Assembly (NCBI GenBank): GCA_942486035.1
Contig: CALNXK010000024.1
Location: forward strand, 2,626,001 to 2,690,000
Direction of reading: 5' to 3'
DNA: 64,000 bases
Source of the DNA: Porites lobata
Lineage: Eukaryota > Cnidaria > Anthozoa > Scleractinia > Poritidae
In this document: piece by piece, positions 22,346-33,389 of the stretch
Layout of the letters: each line of letters opens with the position of its first letter
How positions within the stretch are numbered: the stretch's first letter is position 1
Made by a program: the position numbers and the translations under genes
Notes under the pieces: model-generated
Databases searched by the model: none
What the model was told of the DNA's origin: nothing
The model's input: the letters and a program-made list of their open reading frames with translations, nothing else

Positions 22346-24379
22346 GGCCGCTAAGTCAATAGCCCATTCGGGCTCGAGGAATAATTTTTAAATAGCCTGC
22401 ATAAAAGACAAGAAAACTTGTTAGAACAAGTCGGTTCATAAGAAATGGCATAAGGTTAAATTTTGAGAAAATCATTATATGACTTACATGCATTCTTGAG
22501 ATTACGCTCGACATTGAAAACAAATGATCTGAAACGACATACTTATCTTGGCCAACAATGTATACCGTAATTGAACTGAGCTACAATAGAATTCAAAAAT
22601 AATGATTTTTTTCACGATTTTTTTAAGGTGACTTCTGCAATGCGAAAAAGGATCTACAAGGAAGAGTTTATTGACACTCAAGCCAAACACGTCAGTTGTA
22701 CATTTTTTCGACACCGGAGAGAATGAAGACCTTTTACACGCATGCACAGCTCGAGGTGCCCGTTGGTTAGCCAGAGTTGTCACGTGATTTCTAACATGAA
22801 ATTAATTTAGGGTGAATTTTTGAGGCTCGGAGCCTATTGTTATGCAAGATAGCTCTATGTTATTAGCTCCCCTGTTTTTTTCTCAGTTGTTACACCAATA
22901 TGTAGCTGATTGTGTCTCACATTTAATAAACATGATTACGTTGGTTTCGAGGTCGATGATTAATGAAGATTGAAATAAGTTGCCTTAAAAGGTTACAAAG
23001 TAATAAATCATGAAACCGCTAAAGGGTGGATCTATCATGTACGCCGGTGAGAGAATCACGGAAAAGGCGAACCATAAAACCGCAGAAGCCATTTCTGGCA
23101 TTTTTTCTAAGCTGACACTCATGGTTTATATTCGACATTGACTTGTGTGGATGATCCTTCGTGGATGTGAAAGCTAAACCGTTTGCTTGTTGAAACAAGT
23201 TTCTAAGAATTTCAGATGCCATTAGCGGCTGAATCGAATTATTCAATTAAAAATAAACTGATCATGTATGTAACTTTGATACACTGATAAAAAAAAGTTT
23301 TCTCAATCAATCAGTTGCGGTTTCGACTGCAAAACAAGGGAAAAAATTGTGTCTTTCCTAGCTGAGGTCAATAAATTGGAGCAGTTCTTCATTCAGTACT
23401 TGTTTCCTTGTCTCCGGTTCAACCACGGCGGTAGCAAACTCTTTTGTTAATTAGGTGTAGGGTAGTAAGTCGGGCTTTTTAAGTGCGTTTCAAGTGCATT
23501 GGAAAAAACCCTGGAGGCAAAATCCAAGTGTGAACTAGAATAAATTTTAAGCCCTTATTTATACTGTCTATGTTTTTTTTTTTTTTCAGCCCGAGGTGGT
23601 CTTAAATTTTTATACGCTCTGGATGATTCAAGCCGTCAAAACATTCCTCTCTAGGAGTCTAAGTTTGAGACATGAAATCAAGTTATAACTTTGGTCGCTT
23701 TTTCGCGATACTTTCAGTTGGTACCGTTTTTATGAATGCCATACTATATAGCCAGTTACTAGATGAGCCCTTCACTAAATTATCAAAAATATATTATTGT
23801 GAACTGTAAAATCCGCGGAAACTTTTCAGACTGACAAATCTCTTCTTCTTGAGAATCTACCTAAGATACAAATACTAATAATTCCGCTACGGAAGAACCA
23901 TTTCGTCCGAAAACACCACTTTTGTAAAAGAGATGGAGAGGTTTAAAATCTGAGAGGTGAAACCTACCTTCATTTGCGCTGCTCGCCGGAGACGCAAGAC
24001 CGTTTCCTATTTGTGTGTCCTCGTTAGGTGAACTTGAGCGGGAAGACGTGCTTGTTGTTCTTACCAGTTGGCCTTGTTCATAAGGTGAGGTGGGCGAGGT
24101 AGGAGTAGATCCTGAGGTTTTGTGAACGTTCGGGGGAAAACAATACGGAACCGCATTGTATGTCAAGTGACCACTAACCTCGTCGCTCTCTTGTTGTCTT
24201 CGTAACGCGACTTGGGCCGCCATGACTCTCTGTCTCTCTGCGATGAGATTGCAATCTGAGCAAGCACAATCTCGCCATTTGCAGAATCTCTTGTGTCCTT
24301 TGAGGATCGAGATGACACCATGGTTTCGACAACGGGCACATTTTGGTGATCGTTGAGCAATGGACCCCATTGGTGGCAT
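17354..24379 (-). CDS. DMRT transcription factor 2 (DM + DMA domains)
   Basis: Exons 24379-23968 and 18168-17354 give 1227 nt and 408 residues. The DM domain has ligands C14, C17, H20, H29, C33, C38, C40 and C43, with the helix ERQRVMAAQVALRR at 49-62. A Ser/Thr/Pro linker and a very charged stretch (RWKRERDEEDEER, then KRQR, a possible nuclear localisation signal) lead to a DMA domain at about 200-241 (ILTRLFPEQKR, LILKGCGGDV, VLPSHEEAL). The tail is proline-rich and has a small cysteine cluster (CTSGQCPGC), not the zinc-ribbon pattern of its neighbour. Like that neighbour it should be a nuclear DNA-binding protein. An acceptor-like site at 24410-24411 leaves the true N-terminus open. Confidence 0.9.
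20625..20644. repeat. Short palindrome
   Basis: TCAGCTATC and GATAGCTGA arms flank one base. It is too short to assign a role and lies within the DMRT 2 intron. Confidence 0.5.
22131..22400. repeat. Probable interspersed repeat
   Basis: A comparatively GC-rich block beginning ACTAGTGGTCTACCATC and ending near a GGGCTCGAGGAATAAT stretch resembles a non-coding repeat recalled from coral and anemone genomes. There is no second copy in this window, so the call rests on memory of such repeats and is weak. Confidence 0.35.
23968..24379 (-). CDS. DMRT 2 exon with DM domain
   Basis: The chosen start is the first ATG (24379); a second ATG is three codons on. The frame stays open upstream through ten codons to a TTGTTTTCCAG acceptor-like site, so the exon may begin at 24409. 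The donor is GAAG|GTAGGT, phase 1. Confidence 0.88.
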
Positions 24380-24409
24380 CGGAGTTGGCTTGATCTCCGT
24401 CGAAGAAGG

Positions 24410-27400
24410 CTGGAAAACAAAGTAGCACAGGGATGATAAATAGACTAGTCAATGATCAAGCAAATAGGAATGTTGCTTGCAAGCATTCCGCAGGCAGCAC
24501 CTGAACATTAAAAGGAAAATATGGTCAAACACTAAATTACTATTGAAACAGCTCAAACAGGGCAATCGATGGCAGGAAATACTAAGGGACTGATCGAATT
24601 ATTAACAGAAATTATAATTATGCAATGATTGAAGTAGTGGAGACTCAATACTTTCGATTCATGTTAGACCATGTTAGTTAGACGGTTAGGGTTACTAACA
24701 AAGTTATAAAGTTTTTTCACTTGCGATTTACAATATAACTTTAACTTTCAAAGACAAGGTATTACATAATACAGTTTGAACTACCATCCTACTCCGTAAC
24801 TTTCCATCGAGCTTCTCTTCCAGGATAAGACCCGCTCAGTTTGAACCATATTAGATGCTCAAAATTCGACGACGACCAGTACAGCGAATTAGACAATTTG
24901 ACACCTGTTGGGGCTAGGAATTGCGTTTCTTAACACGTTTTTAAGAACAAGAACAAACTGAAACTACCCTAATTCGATTCAAAACGCAACACTGAATTTG
25001 CAATAAAAAGATATGATCGTTAATCTTTAGCTCGAGCGATCGCTACAGTTTACAACTCAGCAATGTCGCGGTCATCTACCTTAACGCGACCAATTCCACT
25101 GGGTTAACACCTTGAAAATTGCTCTAACTTGTTCCTCAGTCAAAGGCAAGCCGTCATCACGAGCGAGGCAGACAAATGTACAACTGTTTACTACGGCGAA
25201 TTCAATGTGTACTATTTTGGTCTAGCTTGCAAACTAAATTTAGACTTCTATAGAATTTATTTATAAGCTGAATTGGCGAGAAAAACGCTAGTTATTGTTC
25301 ACAATCATTGCCCTGTGACGACCGAAAAGTCTGCTCGAGTTTCATTGATAACGTTCGACACAGAAATTTCTGGAGGCCCTTCATTGAAGTGAGGCTTACA
25401 AGAAAACGTAATTTAAGCCAAGAGCAAACCGAAACTTCTGGTGTCGCTACAAACGTGACATTTTTAAGTTCATTTTAAAAGTCAACAGATTATCCGACTG
25501 AATAAACATATTTTTATGTCAGAAACAATTTATTTCCCACGGTACTGAATCAAAAGTCTACTGTAAGCTAAAACGATTGTTTTTGCGTTCTTCAATCGAA
25601 TTTTCGCAGTTTTACTAATTCTGAAAGCGCAATGGTCTGATTCAATGTTACAAATTTTAGTGATTTTCAATTACTTATTAATAAAGGAAATGACAGATTT
25701 GAATTACTTTGTCAGTAAGGAAACTACAGTACAAACTTGAAGAACACAGTGAAAAATATTGTACCCCTAACTTGTAGCTTGCTATTCATGTTTTAACTTA
25801 GGGGAAAGGAGTTTGGAAAGAAACTTTTTCTTTAGGAAAAAAAAAACAACTGAGAGGAACACAGTAGCCCAGTCGGGCATAAAAACAAAATAAGACAAAT
25901 TCAAGCAAGAAGTCGAATTTAAAAGAAAAATCGAAAAAACAATCACATGAATTTACCGTAAAAAGCTCCACTTTGCTGGTGTAGTAAATACTTCGCTGTC
26001 GACGCTCTTACTAAAATTTTGCCACTTCTAACTGTTACTAATAACTACTAGCAAAGGGGTGGTCAAGGTTGAATATGAACATCTCTAGCACATTCCTTAG
26101 CCAAAATAAAGCAGGTATTGGAAGTCGTTGTTGCTATGACAACGTGAATAACCTGCAAAATGGTACATGTAGGCGCCAGCCGCAAGCCCTAGTGTTTGTA
26201 TAGGCGGATTCCGTGTGTTTTCAATCTTCTTAGTACTAAAAACTTTATTTCCAAGCTTTGATAACCTTGGGGTCGTGAGAAAAGACAACACAGGAGTTTT
26301 CGTTGTCTTTTCTCGAGGGGAAACAATTACAAAGTGACGCATTGTATTTTGAAAGTATACGTTTAACGCTTGAAGGGAACCTGGCTAAAAGTTGTTAAAC
26401 GAAATATTTTGCTAGGTGTGAAGATCTGTAAAGGACCGTGTTTAACTGATCGGGGATTCAAAAAGTTCTAGGATGAAAAACTGTTGGTAAGAAGCTACGA
26501 GCTGTGCAACCTCAAGATTTGCATTTTTTTCCCTCACACTATGTGTAGTTTACTTGGTTTTATTCGAAACAATTTCTTTGCCACAGTCAAATAATGCAAC
26601 ATTTATAAGTCAACGAAGTGTAAATAATACTTCAACAAAGGTCAATTTCGAAATAACAAAGGAAAGTTATGGATGCATATCTTACATAAACCTCTTGTTA
26701 CTCGGCGGGATGTAGAAAGATATTGATAACTCAGTCGGCCCGTTAATAAAGTTTGTAACATTTGCACGTGGGCCCCCTGAAGAGTTAGAGAAAAAGGGAC
26801 GGTTTGTTATTTTTAGACCTGAAAAACTTTGTTGAATTCATCAATGAAATAAAAACAGAGCTTAAGATTGTCCTGGTGTACGTTCTTAACTGACAACAGA
26901 GAGAGAGTGTCTCAAGAAATACCTCGACTCTTATCATTCCCCCGAATAATGTAATACACGTAAAAATATAGTGTGTTTGTAAGTGAAGGAACTTGACATT
27001 TATGTTACTAACAGTTTAATTTGTCTGTTCATTCCCCGTGTCGTTGCGAGAAAACAATCCTTTATATCCATTTTTCAAAAAGTGTCAAACGTTAGAGAAA
27101 TCTGTCATAGCAACTTACCAGGAAAGAGGCGACTTCAAATAAACTGTTCAGGGCTGGTAAATTGTTTAATAGAGGTCCTTGGAGATTGGCATTGTGCAAT
27201 TATTGTGACCTTGATTGGATCCTATCTGATTTGTTCTGGATTGTAATTTAGGCTTCAACGTGCAAAAGCTCTTTCACTTCTGACACAACATAAATAATAA
27301 TATACTCAGCGTGAATCAAACCTCGTCTGATTAAACTGACTGGAGCTACACAGCCATTTTTAGCATTGACTGAAAGTTTCTTTGTGTTTAAAAGTTATTC

Positions 27401-28154
27401 GTCTAAATGGAGAGCTACCCACTGATCTTGAGCAATGCTACAATTCCCCATTGACGCAAACACGTGACGGGTGGTCATCTCCTGTCTACAACTTAAACCA
27501 AAATTAGATTTTTATACGCCTTTATTTAGCGCGATAACTCAGCCAATTTAAGATTTCGTTTAAATCTGCTTTGTCTTTCCTGTGAGACCCACCGTTAGGC
27601 AGGTGAAAGTTCGCTGGCCCTTTGTGCGTCATTACACCGCTTGTGCCCTCCTTTGAAGTAATTGAACTGCATTCAATGAACCGCCGAGCAAGTGTTCAAG
27701 AACATTTTAAATATTTAAATGAAGACGGCAAGACGCCATCAAGGGAGAATTGGGCAATATTTCTACCAAAGTTCATTGCCATTTCTATAGTTCCATTAAA
27801 GTTACTTGGTTAAAATATCATTGGAGCCAAGTAAATAAAACAGGGAATTCGCTATGAAAGAACGCGAGGAAAGAGGTGTTATACTGTTAGTTGAACGACC
27901 ACACTGAATAATTTCTTCCAAGAATCAAAACTTAAGTCATGAGTGACTTGAACTCGGGACTCGGGAATCGAGGCTCGTTTGATAGCAAGGGTTGGATTCT
28001 CTACGCTGAGAATAAAGAGACTGAGCATGCCTGAATTTACCAGTTATGAAATCCAACATTGACAGAAATCAGATCTTGTTCACTCCAAAGTAAGAGGGTA
28101 TAGTTTTGAAAAGTGGATGCCAATAACAGTTTTATGTCAGGAAATATTGACAAA
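24410..28154. other. DNA upstream of DMRT 2
   Basis: It should hold the promoter and perhaps a first exon of DMRT 2, but none can be fixed. A weak exon-like stretch ends at a strong minus-strand donor near 27117 (CTTTCCTG|GTAAGT) yet has no good acceptor. Otherwise nothing recognised. Confidence 0.5.
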
Positions 28155-28185
28155 CAAGAGCCATAATCTCCCATTATGGCTCTTG
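28155..28185. repeat. Perfect hairpin, 13-bp arms
   Basis: CAAGAGCCATAAT and ATTATGGCTCTTG flank a 5-base loop. It lies about 95 bases left of the piggyBac-type MITE and is separate from it. Confidence 0.65.
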
Positions 28186-28280
28186 GGACAAACAAAATAG
28201 AGTTTGACAAAGGAAAGAAAAGTTTTTCAGTACCGAATGGTCAGTCTCGATTAAAGATACCCACGGCGCATTTACTTTGT

Positions 28281-28494
28281 TTAACCCTTCCACTGCCAGA
28301 GTGCTTGATGGAGTTTTGTAATGTGACTCTAACTTTTGAGTCTGTGGACAAAATCCTATGATGTGACCATTCAAATGAATCCTTTCTGCCTGTACTTTCA
28401 CATGGTGCTATTTGTTTTTCAAAATTTCACAAAATAAAATTTGGAAATTTGGTCGAAATTTGCTTTTAGCTAAACTTGGCAGTGAAAGGGTTAA
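28281..28494. mobile_element. piggyBac-type MITE with TTAA targets
   Basis: TTAA at 28281-28284 and 28491-28494 flank a 206-base element. Its ends CCCTTCCACTGCCAGAG and CTTGGCAGTGAAAGGG are inverted with few mismatches. TTAA duplication plus CCC...GGG termini is diagnostic of the piggyBac superfamily. It has no coding sequence, so it depends on a transposase from elsewhere. Confidence 0.8.
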
Positions 28495-31400
28495 AACACC
28501 AACCAAATGCCCAAATTTAAAGTGACAAGTTTCAAAGAACCCGACTTTGTGTGAATCCATTCGAACCTTGAGGAAAACGACGGAGAACAGTTTTTACTTT
28601 CCAACTATTTGGACAATTTAGTTCTTACAATAGCAGCGGTTTAAGACTGTTGAAAAGTTCACAAATCTAAAAATAAAGCGTGTCATCCATCCGTTGTAAG
28701 GCAAATCCAATTGACCTATTAGAATTATATCACTTATTTACCTCGCTTGTAAATATTCTGTTTCCCTTCCGTTTCCGTAATCGTAGTTGGTCGAGATACA
28801 GCACTATGTTGAAAGAATTCGTTGTCTGAATTAGAAAACACGCGACACTTTTATCCACCAGCGATTCTTCTTTGCGCTTCAAATTTTTTTCGGTCTATGC
28901 AAGGCTATTAACCGGAATAAATGTGCTAACTTCTAGCTTGAAAAACAGACTATAAACACCAGAACGCTGGCTGAACGATTTATTTCTTATCTCTTCAACC
29001 ATAACCCACGCTGATTCTCTAGACGTTTCTCCTTAAACATGAAGCATTTAGCCCCACTAGTTGTGTATTGATGTAAGATGAATTTATTCCTTGATTATCA
29101 CAAAGTGAAAATGAACATCTTTATTCTTTATAGAGTAACGTAAACTGCTTGATAGATCTAGAGTAAAATTTCAGAAAATTGTCCACAAAATTAATCTTTG
29201 AGGCAGCCGCAGTTTGCGGCTAGACTGTTCCTCTGCCGTCCTTAAATGTGTATCATCAAATACTGACAAAGGCAACACTCTATCTACACTAGCCTGTCCA
29301 TGAGAACAATTCTATTATTGCTTATAGTTAATCCTAGGGCCTTATAAGATCACCAGACTTTTATGCACACATTACTACATCTCATAGCCCCAAATCAGTA
29401 ACCTGCAGAGTTACACTAGTATTTGTGATTCATCAAGTTCGCCGACTGACGTGGTTATATTCACAGTGAAGATCAGAAGGACAATCTACGCTGAGTATTC
29501 AAAAAGTATTCATCATTTTTAGCTCTGGTGCTTTCAGTTAGCATCAGATGTAATGTCGGAACTCCCCTAGTATTCCTTTCTCCCGAAACAGCTTCTAAAA
29601 CCTTGAACGGAGTCACATCCCTTAATTGAGCTTATGCTACTGAATGAAGAATCGATCGTTCGAAATAAAATAATAGATGGCCATTTTGACTTGAGAGCTA
29701 GTAGCATTGTGCCGGCCAAGGCAGTCATGTCTGGTTTCAGCTGAAGGTCAATTACTGTTAAGTTCGGCCTAGATCTCCCAATGAACTAAAAGTGCCAATA
29801 ACCAAGGCGGTCATATCTCACTGAACTGTCTAATTTCGACTGAGATTGGCAAAACATTGAGGCTAATAGAGCCAAGCATCTCAGTTGTAGTTGATGTGAA
29901 TAAAAATATTTGACATATCCTACTTTGTTGTTTCATTCTTGGGCCGACTTACAGAGTGAAACTAAGGGTAATATTATTAGAAAATGTTGGTCTTTATTAC
30001 TCCCTATATCTTGGTGAATAAAAGTAAATCGCCATGCAATACACGCATCCATCATGACAGTATAGTAACAAAGTGAGTTCAATTATCAAAGCCCACACTA
30101 GATTAGATCCCTACCAGGGATTTTCACTTTACATGGCGCACTACCGAAGCAAGTCTTTAACCAGCCAGTACGTGAAATCCCTGTCATGATTTCGTTCGAT
30201 CAGGAGCCGATTAACCGCTTGTACAAAAAGAGCTTTGACTCGCATATAAACCAACGATTACTGAGTAATTTCCTAGCGTATTTTTTAAACCTGACATGTT
30301 TCATCAGAGCAAACACTCTCTGTCAAGAGGGCAATTCAATAAGCTCGGCAACGCCCGTACTAAAAACTAAATTTCTGGGCCAATTACCACACAGGCGGGA
30401 ACGGAAACTCCAATTTTCATCAACAGGCTTAATACGGAAAATAAAACGAAGTTTGAAAGCATTAATTGGATAAGCAGGTAGACAGATTACTTACTAACTC
30501 GATGACAAAGTTCTTCTCACAGGGATTCAAAGAGATAAAAAGCAGAAACTATTCTTCACTCGATTAGGCTGACCGCACTTCTTTCGGCAACGAATATGTC
30601 TCGCCAAATATGTTTATCTTCATCACCGACACTCTGTGATTTAATCGGTCGTCCGTTTTTTAAGGGAAGAAATGCTGAGAAATTAACTGCATTAAACGAA
30701 GTAGCAAATAAGAAATCGTGCAATTTATCACAGGCCTCTATTGAGCCCACTCACCTTACAGGAATCCAAATCGTGCATGAGTGGCTTAAGGCATATAATG
30801 CGAATATGTATAATAAACATAAACACTCATCTGCTGCTTTGTATATGATGAGCGGTACTGTTTATATTGACGGTCGTCTATAGATGTTGTTCGACGGAAA
30901 TGTTGCTTACGCGGCCGACAAACTTATATAATGCACTGGAAGTCTGGATGTACGTGAGTATTGGCTACAAAATAACATTAGCACAATCGTAAACAATAGC
31001 AAATTAAAAATCGTCACGTTCCAAAAAAAAATACTAGAGATGGTTCTTGAAAACATCACCTAGTTCACACCCTTTTAACGTCGTAAATCACTCAACAAAA
31101 TCCTTGTTTCATGGCTACACAAAGAGCAGACGACTAGAATTGACTCCTTTGTGTGCGTAGGCGGTTTTAAGCATTTGAAAAACAAAAAAAATCGTTAAAT
31201 AGTTTTAATGGAAAATAACTGTGGAAGCTTTAGTGAGTATTTTTAAAACGCGGGTGCAAAAACAGTGGATTAGTAATAATACATGGTATCGATGAAATAA
31301 GTCTTAAAAAGAGCCGAGGTTGCAGCCTCGAAGTTCAATATCTACTTTCTCTCTTATTTATCTTACGGATTAAAATATCTCATTGTATCCATGTGACAAG

Positions 31401-32013
31401 CTCATCTAAATTCCAAGTCGATGCTTTTGGCGAAACATGCTGACTGGTACTGCAGGAAGTAGACTATGTCTAGTTGAGAAAGTGCAAGTGACTTATGGAC
31501 CCTTATTGCATTTGCCAACGAGCAGCCTCGCGAAGACGCGAGGCTGCGAGGCGGAAGCCTAATAGAGCCGAGCGCGATTGTTCCAGGGGCAGAAAAAATC
31601 TCGAATCGATGAAACATAGCGTAATGTAAGACAACACTCATGACGTAATGCAGAGCAGAGAATGGATTGTTTCCGAACGAACACGTGATACAGAACAAAG
31701 AATCCACGAGCCGTGTGCATGCTTGTGAGTCCCGTGTTCATCCCGCCTTATTGGCATTTGCATTTGCAGCGTATACCTATGGCCGCGCACTTGCCCGCTG
31801 GAATTTTTTATTGCATGCCGCTAAGCAAAATAATTCGGAGTTTCATTAGCGCACCATAAATAAGTCTGTACATTGAATATTCGCGGACTTGAATATAATA
31901 GGATTTTAAGTTTGCTTATAAGGCCACTAAATTTTACGCAAAATGACTTGAGCGCAACTTCGGACAAAAACACGAACATCAATATCTCGAAAAATTTGCT
32001 ATATAGAGTCGTC
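28495..32013. other. Intergenic or intronic DNA
   Basis: No recognised gene. A tiny possible first exon on the minus strand (MHDLDSCK, ending at a GTGAGT donor near 30754) and short open frames at 30.2-30.9 kb are not supported by neighbours. A GC-rich hairpin lies at 31522-31547. Confidence 0.45.
31522..31547. repeat. GC-rich perfect hairpin
   Basis: GCAGCCTCGCG and CGCGAGGCTGC arms (11 bp) flank the loop AAGA. It is the strongest small GC hairpin of the window, with no gene end beside it. Confidence 0.65.
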
Positions 32014-32334
32014 AAAGCAAGGGGCACACATACACCAACCCACGATCCGCCTTTCCCGCGCATGTCGTGGGAGAACTGCCGTGCTGTTCCCAGCCAACAG
32101 CTCCCACATGTGTTGTGTGGAGCTGGCATGCGCAGTTAAAGGACTCGCCTCGGCAGGAAAGGGTGTTTTAAACACGGGTTTACCCCGTTCACTGACCTAG
32201 GGCTATGCCACGCTGATAAGCCCCAGTAAGGGCGGAAAATTTGTCCATGGCTGCCACTTCCCTCGTGATACGGCTGTGCGCATGCGTAAGGTAATGGCCA
32301 GGCCGTCGGTTGGTCTGTGTGTGCCCCTTGCTTT
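32014..32334. mobile_element. TIR element (MITE) with a GC-rich interior
   Basis: AAAGCAAGGGGCACACAT at 32014 and its inverted counterpart ending at 32334 form 26-bp ends with two mismatches. The interior is much richer in G and C than its surroundings and holds further small inverted repeats and a hammerhead-like core motif at about 32210. Target duplications are not clear. Confidence 0.65.
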
Positions 32335-33149
32335 ACGTTTGCACTATTTTCAAGACTATTTTCCCTAATGCAAACGAATTAAGTTCAATCTATTTTTCAT
32401 CAATTACTGTATTTCATGACATTTCTAAACAACATTTAGGTAACATCTTTGCTCGCTGGCACTTAGCGATAGCTCTAACTAGTAGTTATGTAATAGGGTT
32501 TGCCAAAAAGTCGGCCATGCCGATCCGAAGTAACTCTCAAACTTTACAATGAATTGCTTTTTCTTTTCGGAAATATATTCTATATTAATGACTTGAACGA
32601 AAAATAACTCGCCGTATCACTGAATTCTTCATAAGCTCGTTCGATTTTTTTAGCAAGAAGTTCTTTAAAGTTAACAAACTCAAAATGGTGAATAAATGTT
32701 TTCAGTGTTAGAAACTGAACAAACTTACGTTTAACATGCTTCTGTATTTTTCTGTGGAAGTGAAATCGCTTGGTTTAAAAGCCAGCCGGCGACAATATGC
32801 GTGGCAGCGTGGGAGCTGCCGAAGCAATCCAAATGACTGCTCCAATAGAAGTGCGGACACTTAAATGAGACGATCATTAACCTTAAGCATGATCCAATTA
32901 TTCGGATTAATAAAACGTAGACAAAGCAAACCGTCTGTTTGCACGAATCTGTACAGGCATATTTTCAACTGTGTGACTCGCCGGGTAAGTCTTTGCATTG
33001 GGTTATTCATTGGACAAAAGTCTATTAAAATCTTTCTATCAATCGAAATTTGTTTCACGTCGCCAGGTTTCATGGTCCAGATTCAGCTCAATCTGAAAGT
33101 TCCAGGACTTTTTGGGTTGCTGCATTCTGCGGGGAGATGGTTGCAGTAA

Positions 33150-33389
33150 AGCTATTTCGAGAAAGGTTGTCGGAAAAAGTGCTCGCGACAATCCCGGAAG
33201 GTATTGTGGATGGTTTTGAGTTAAAAGTTCTTCAAAGAGATGCACGTATGTTTGCGAGTGCTAACGGAAAGCAACAAATGTAGGTTCCACAGCTACATTT
33301 TCAGGAATGGTGTGTTGATGATATCCCATCTACCTTTCGGGATCGTCTCGTGCACATTTTTCCGACAACCTTAAATTCTCGAAATAGCT
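33150..33389. mobile_element. Foldback MITE
   Basis: Left arm AGCTATTTCGAGAAAGG, GTTGTCGGAAAAAGTG, GCGACAATCCCGGAAGGTA recurs as the reverse complement at the right end (about 33325-33389) with a few indels. The arms are about 55-60 bases and the centre has no long frame. Confidence 0.7.

Larger units (their letters stand above)
18169..23967 (-). other. DMRT 2 intron
   Basis: A 5.8-kb phase-1 intron. It contains a palindrome at 20625-20644, unrecognised short open frames on the plus strand near 20.07-20.60 kb that lack good splice sites, and a repeat-like stretch at 22.13-22.40 kb. The rest is AT-rich without recognised features. Confidence 0.75.

Noticed and set aside
24163..24452. Other minus-strand frames beginning with ATG over the DMRT 2 DM exon
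   Set aside because: They overlap the DM-domain frame out of register; the DM frame alone has the eight zinc ligands.
27118..27175. Possible minus-strand exon ending at a strong GTAAGT donor
   Set aside because: An in-frame stop lies close upstream and the only acceptor leaves a 56-nt stretch with no distinctive content.
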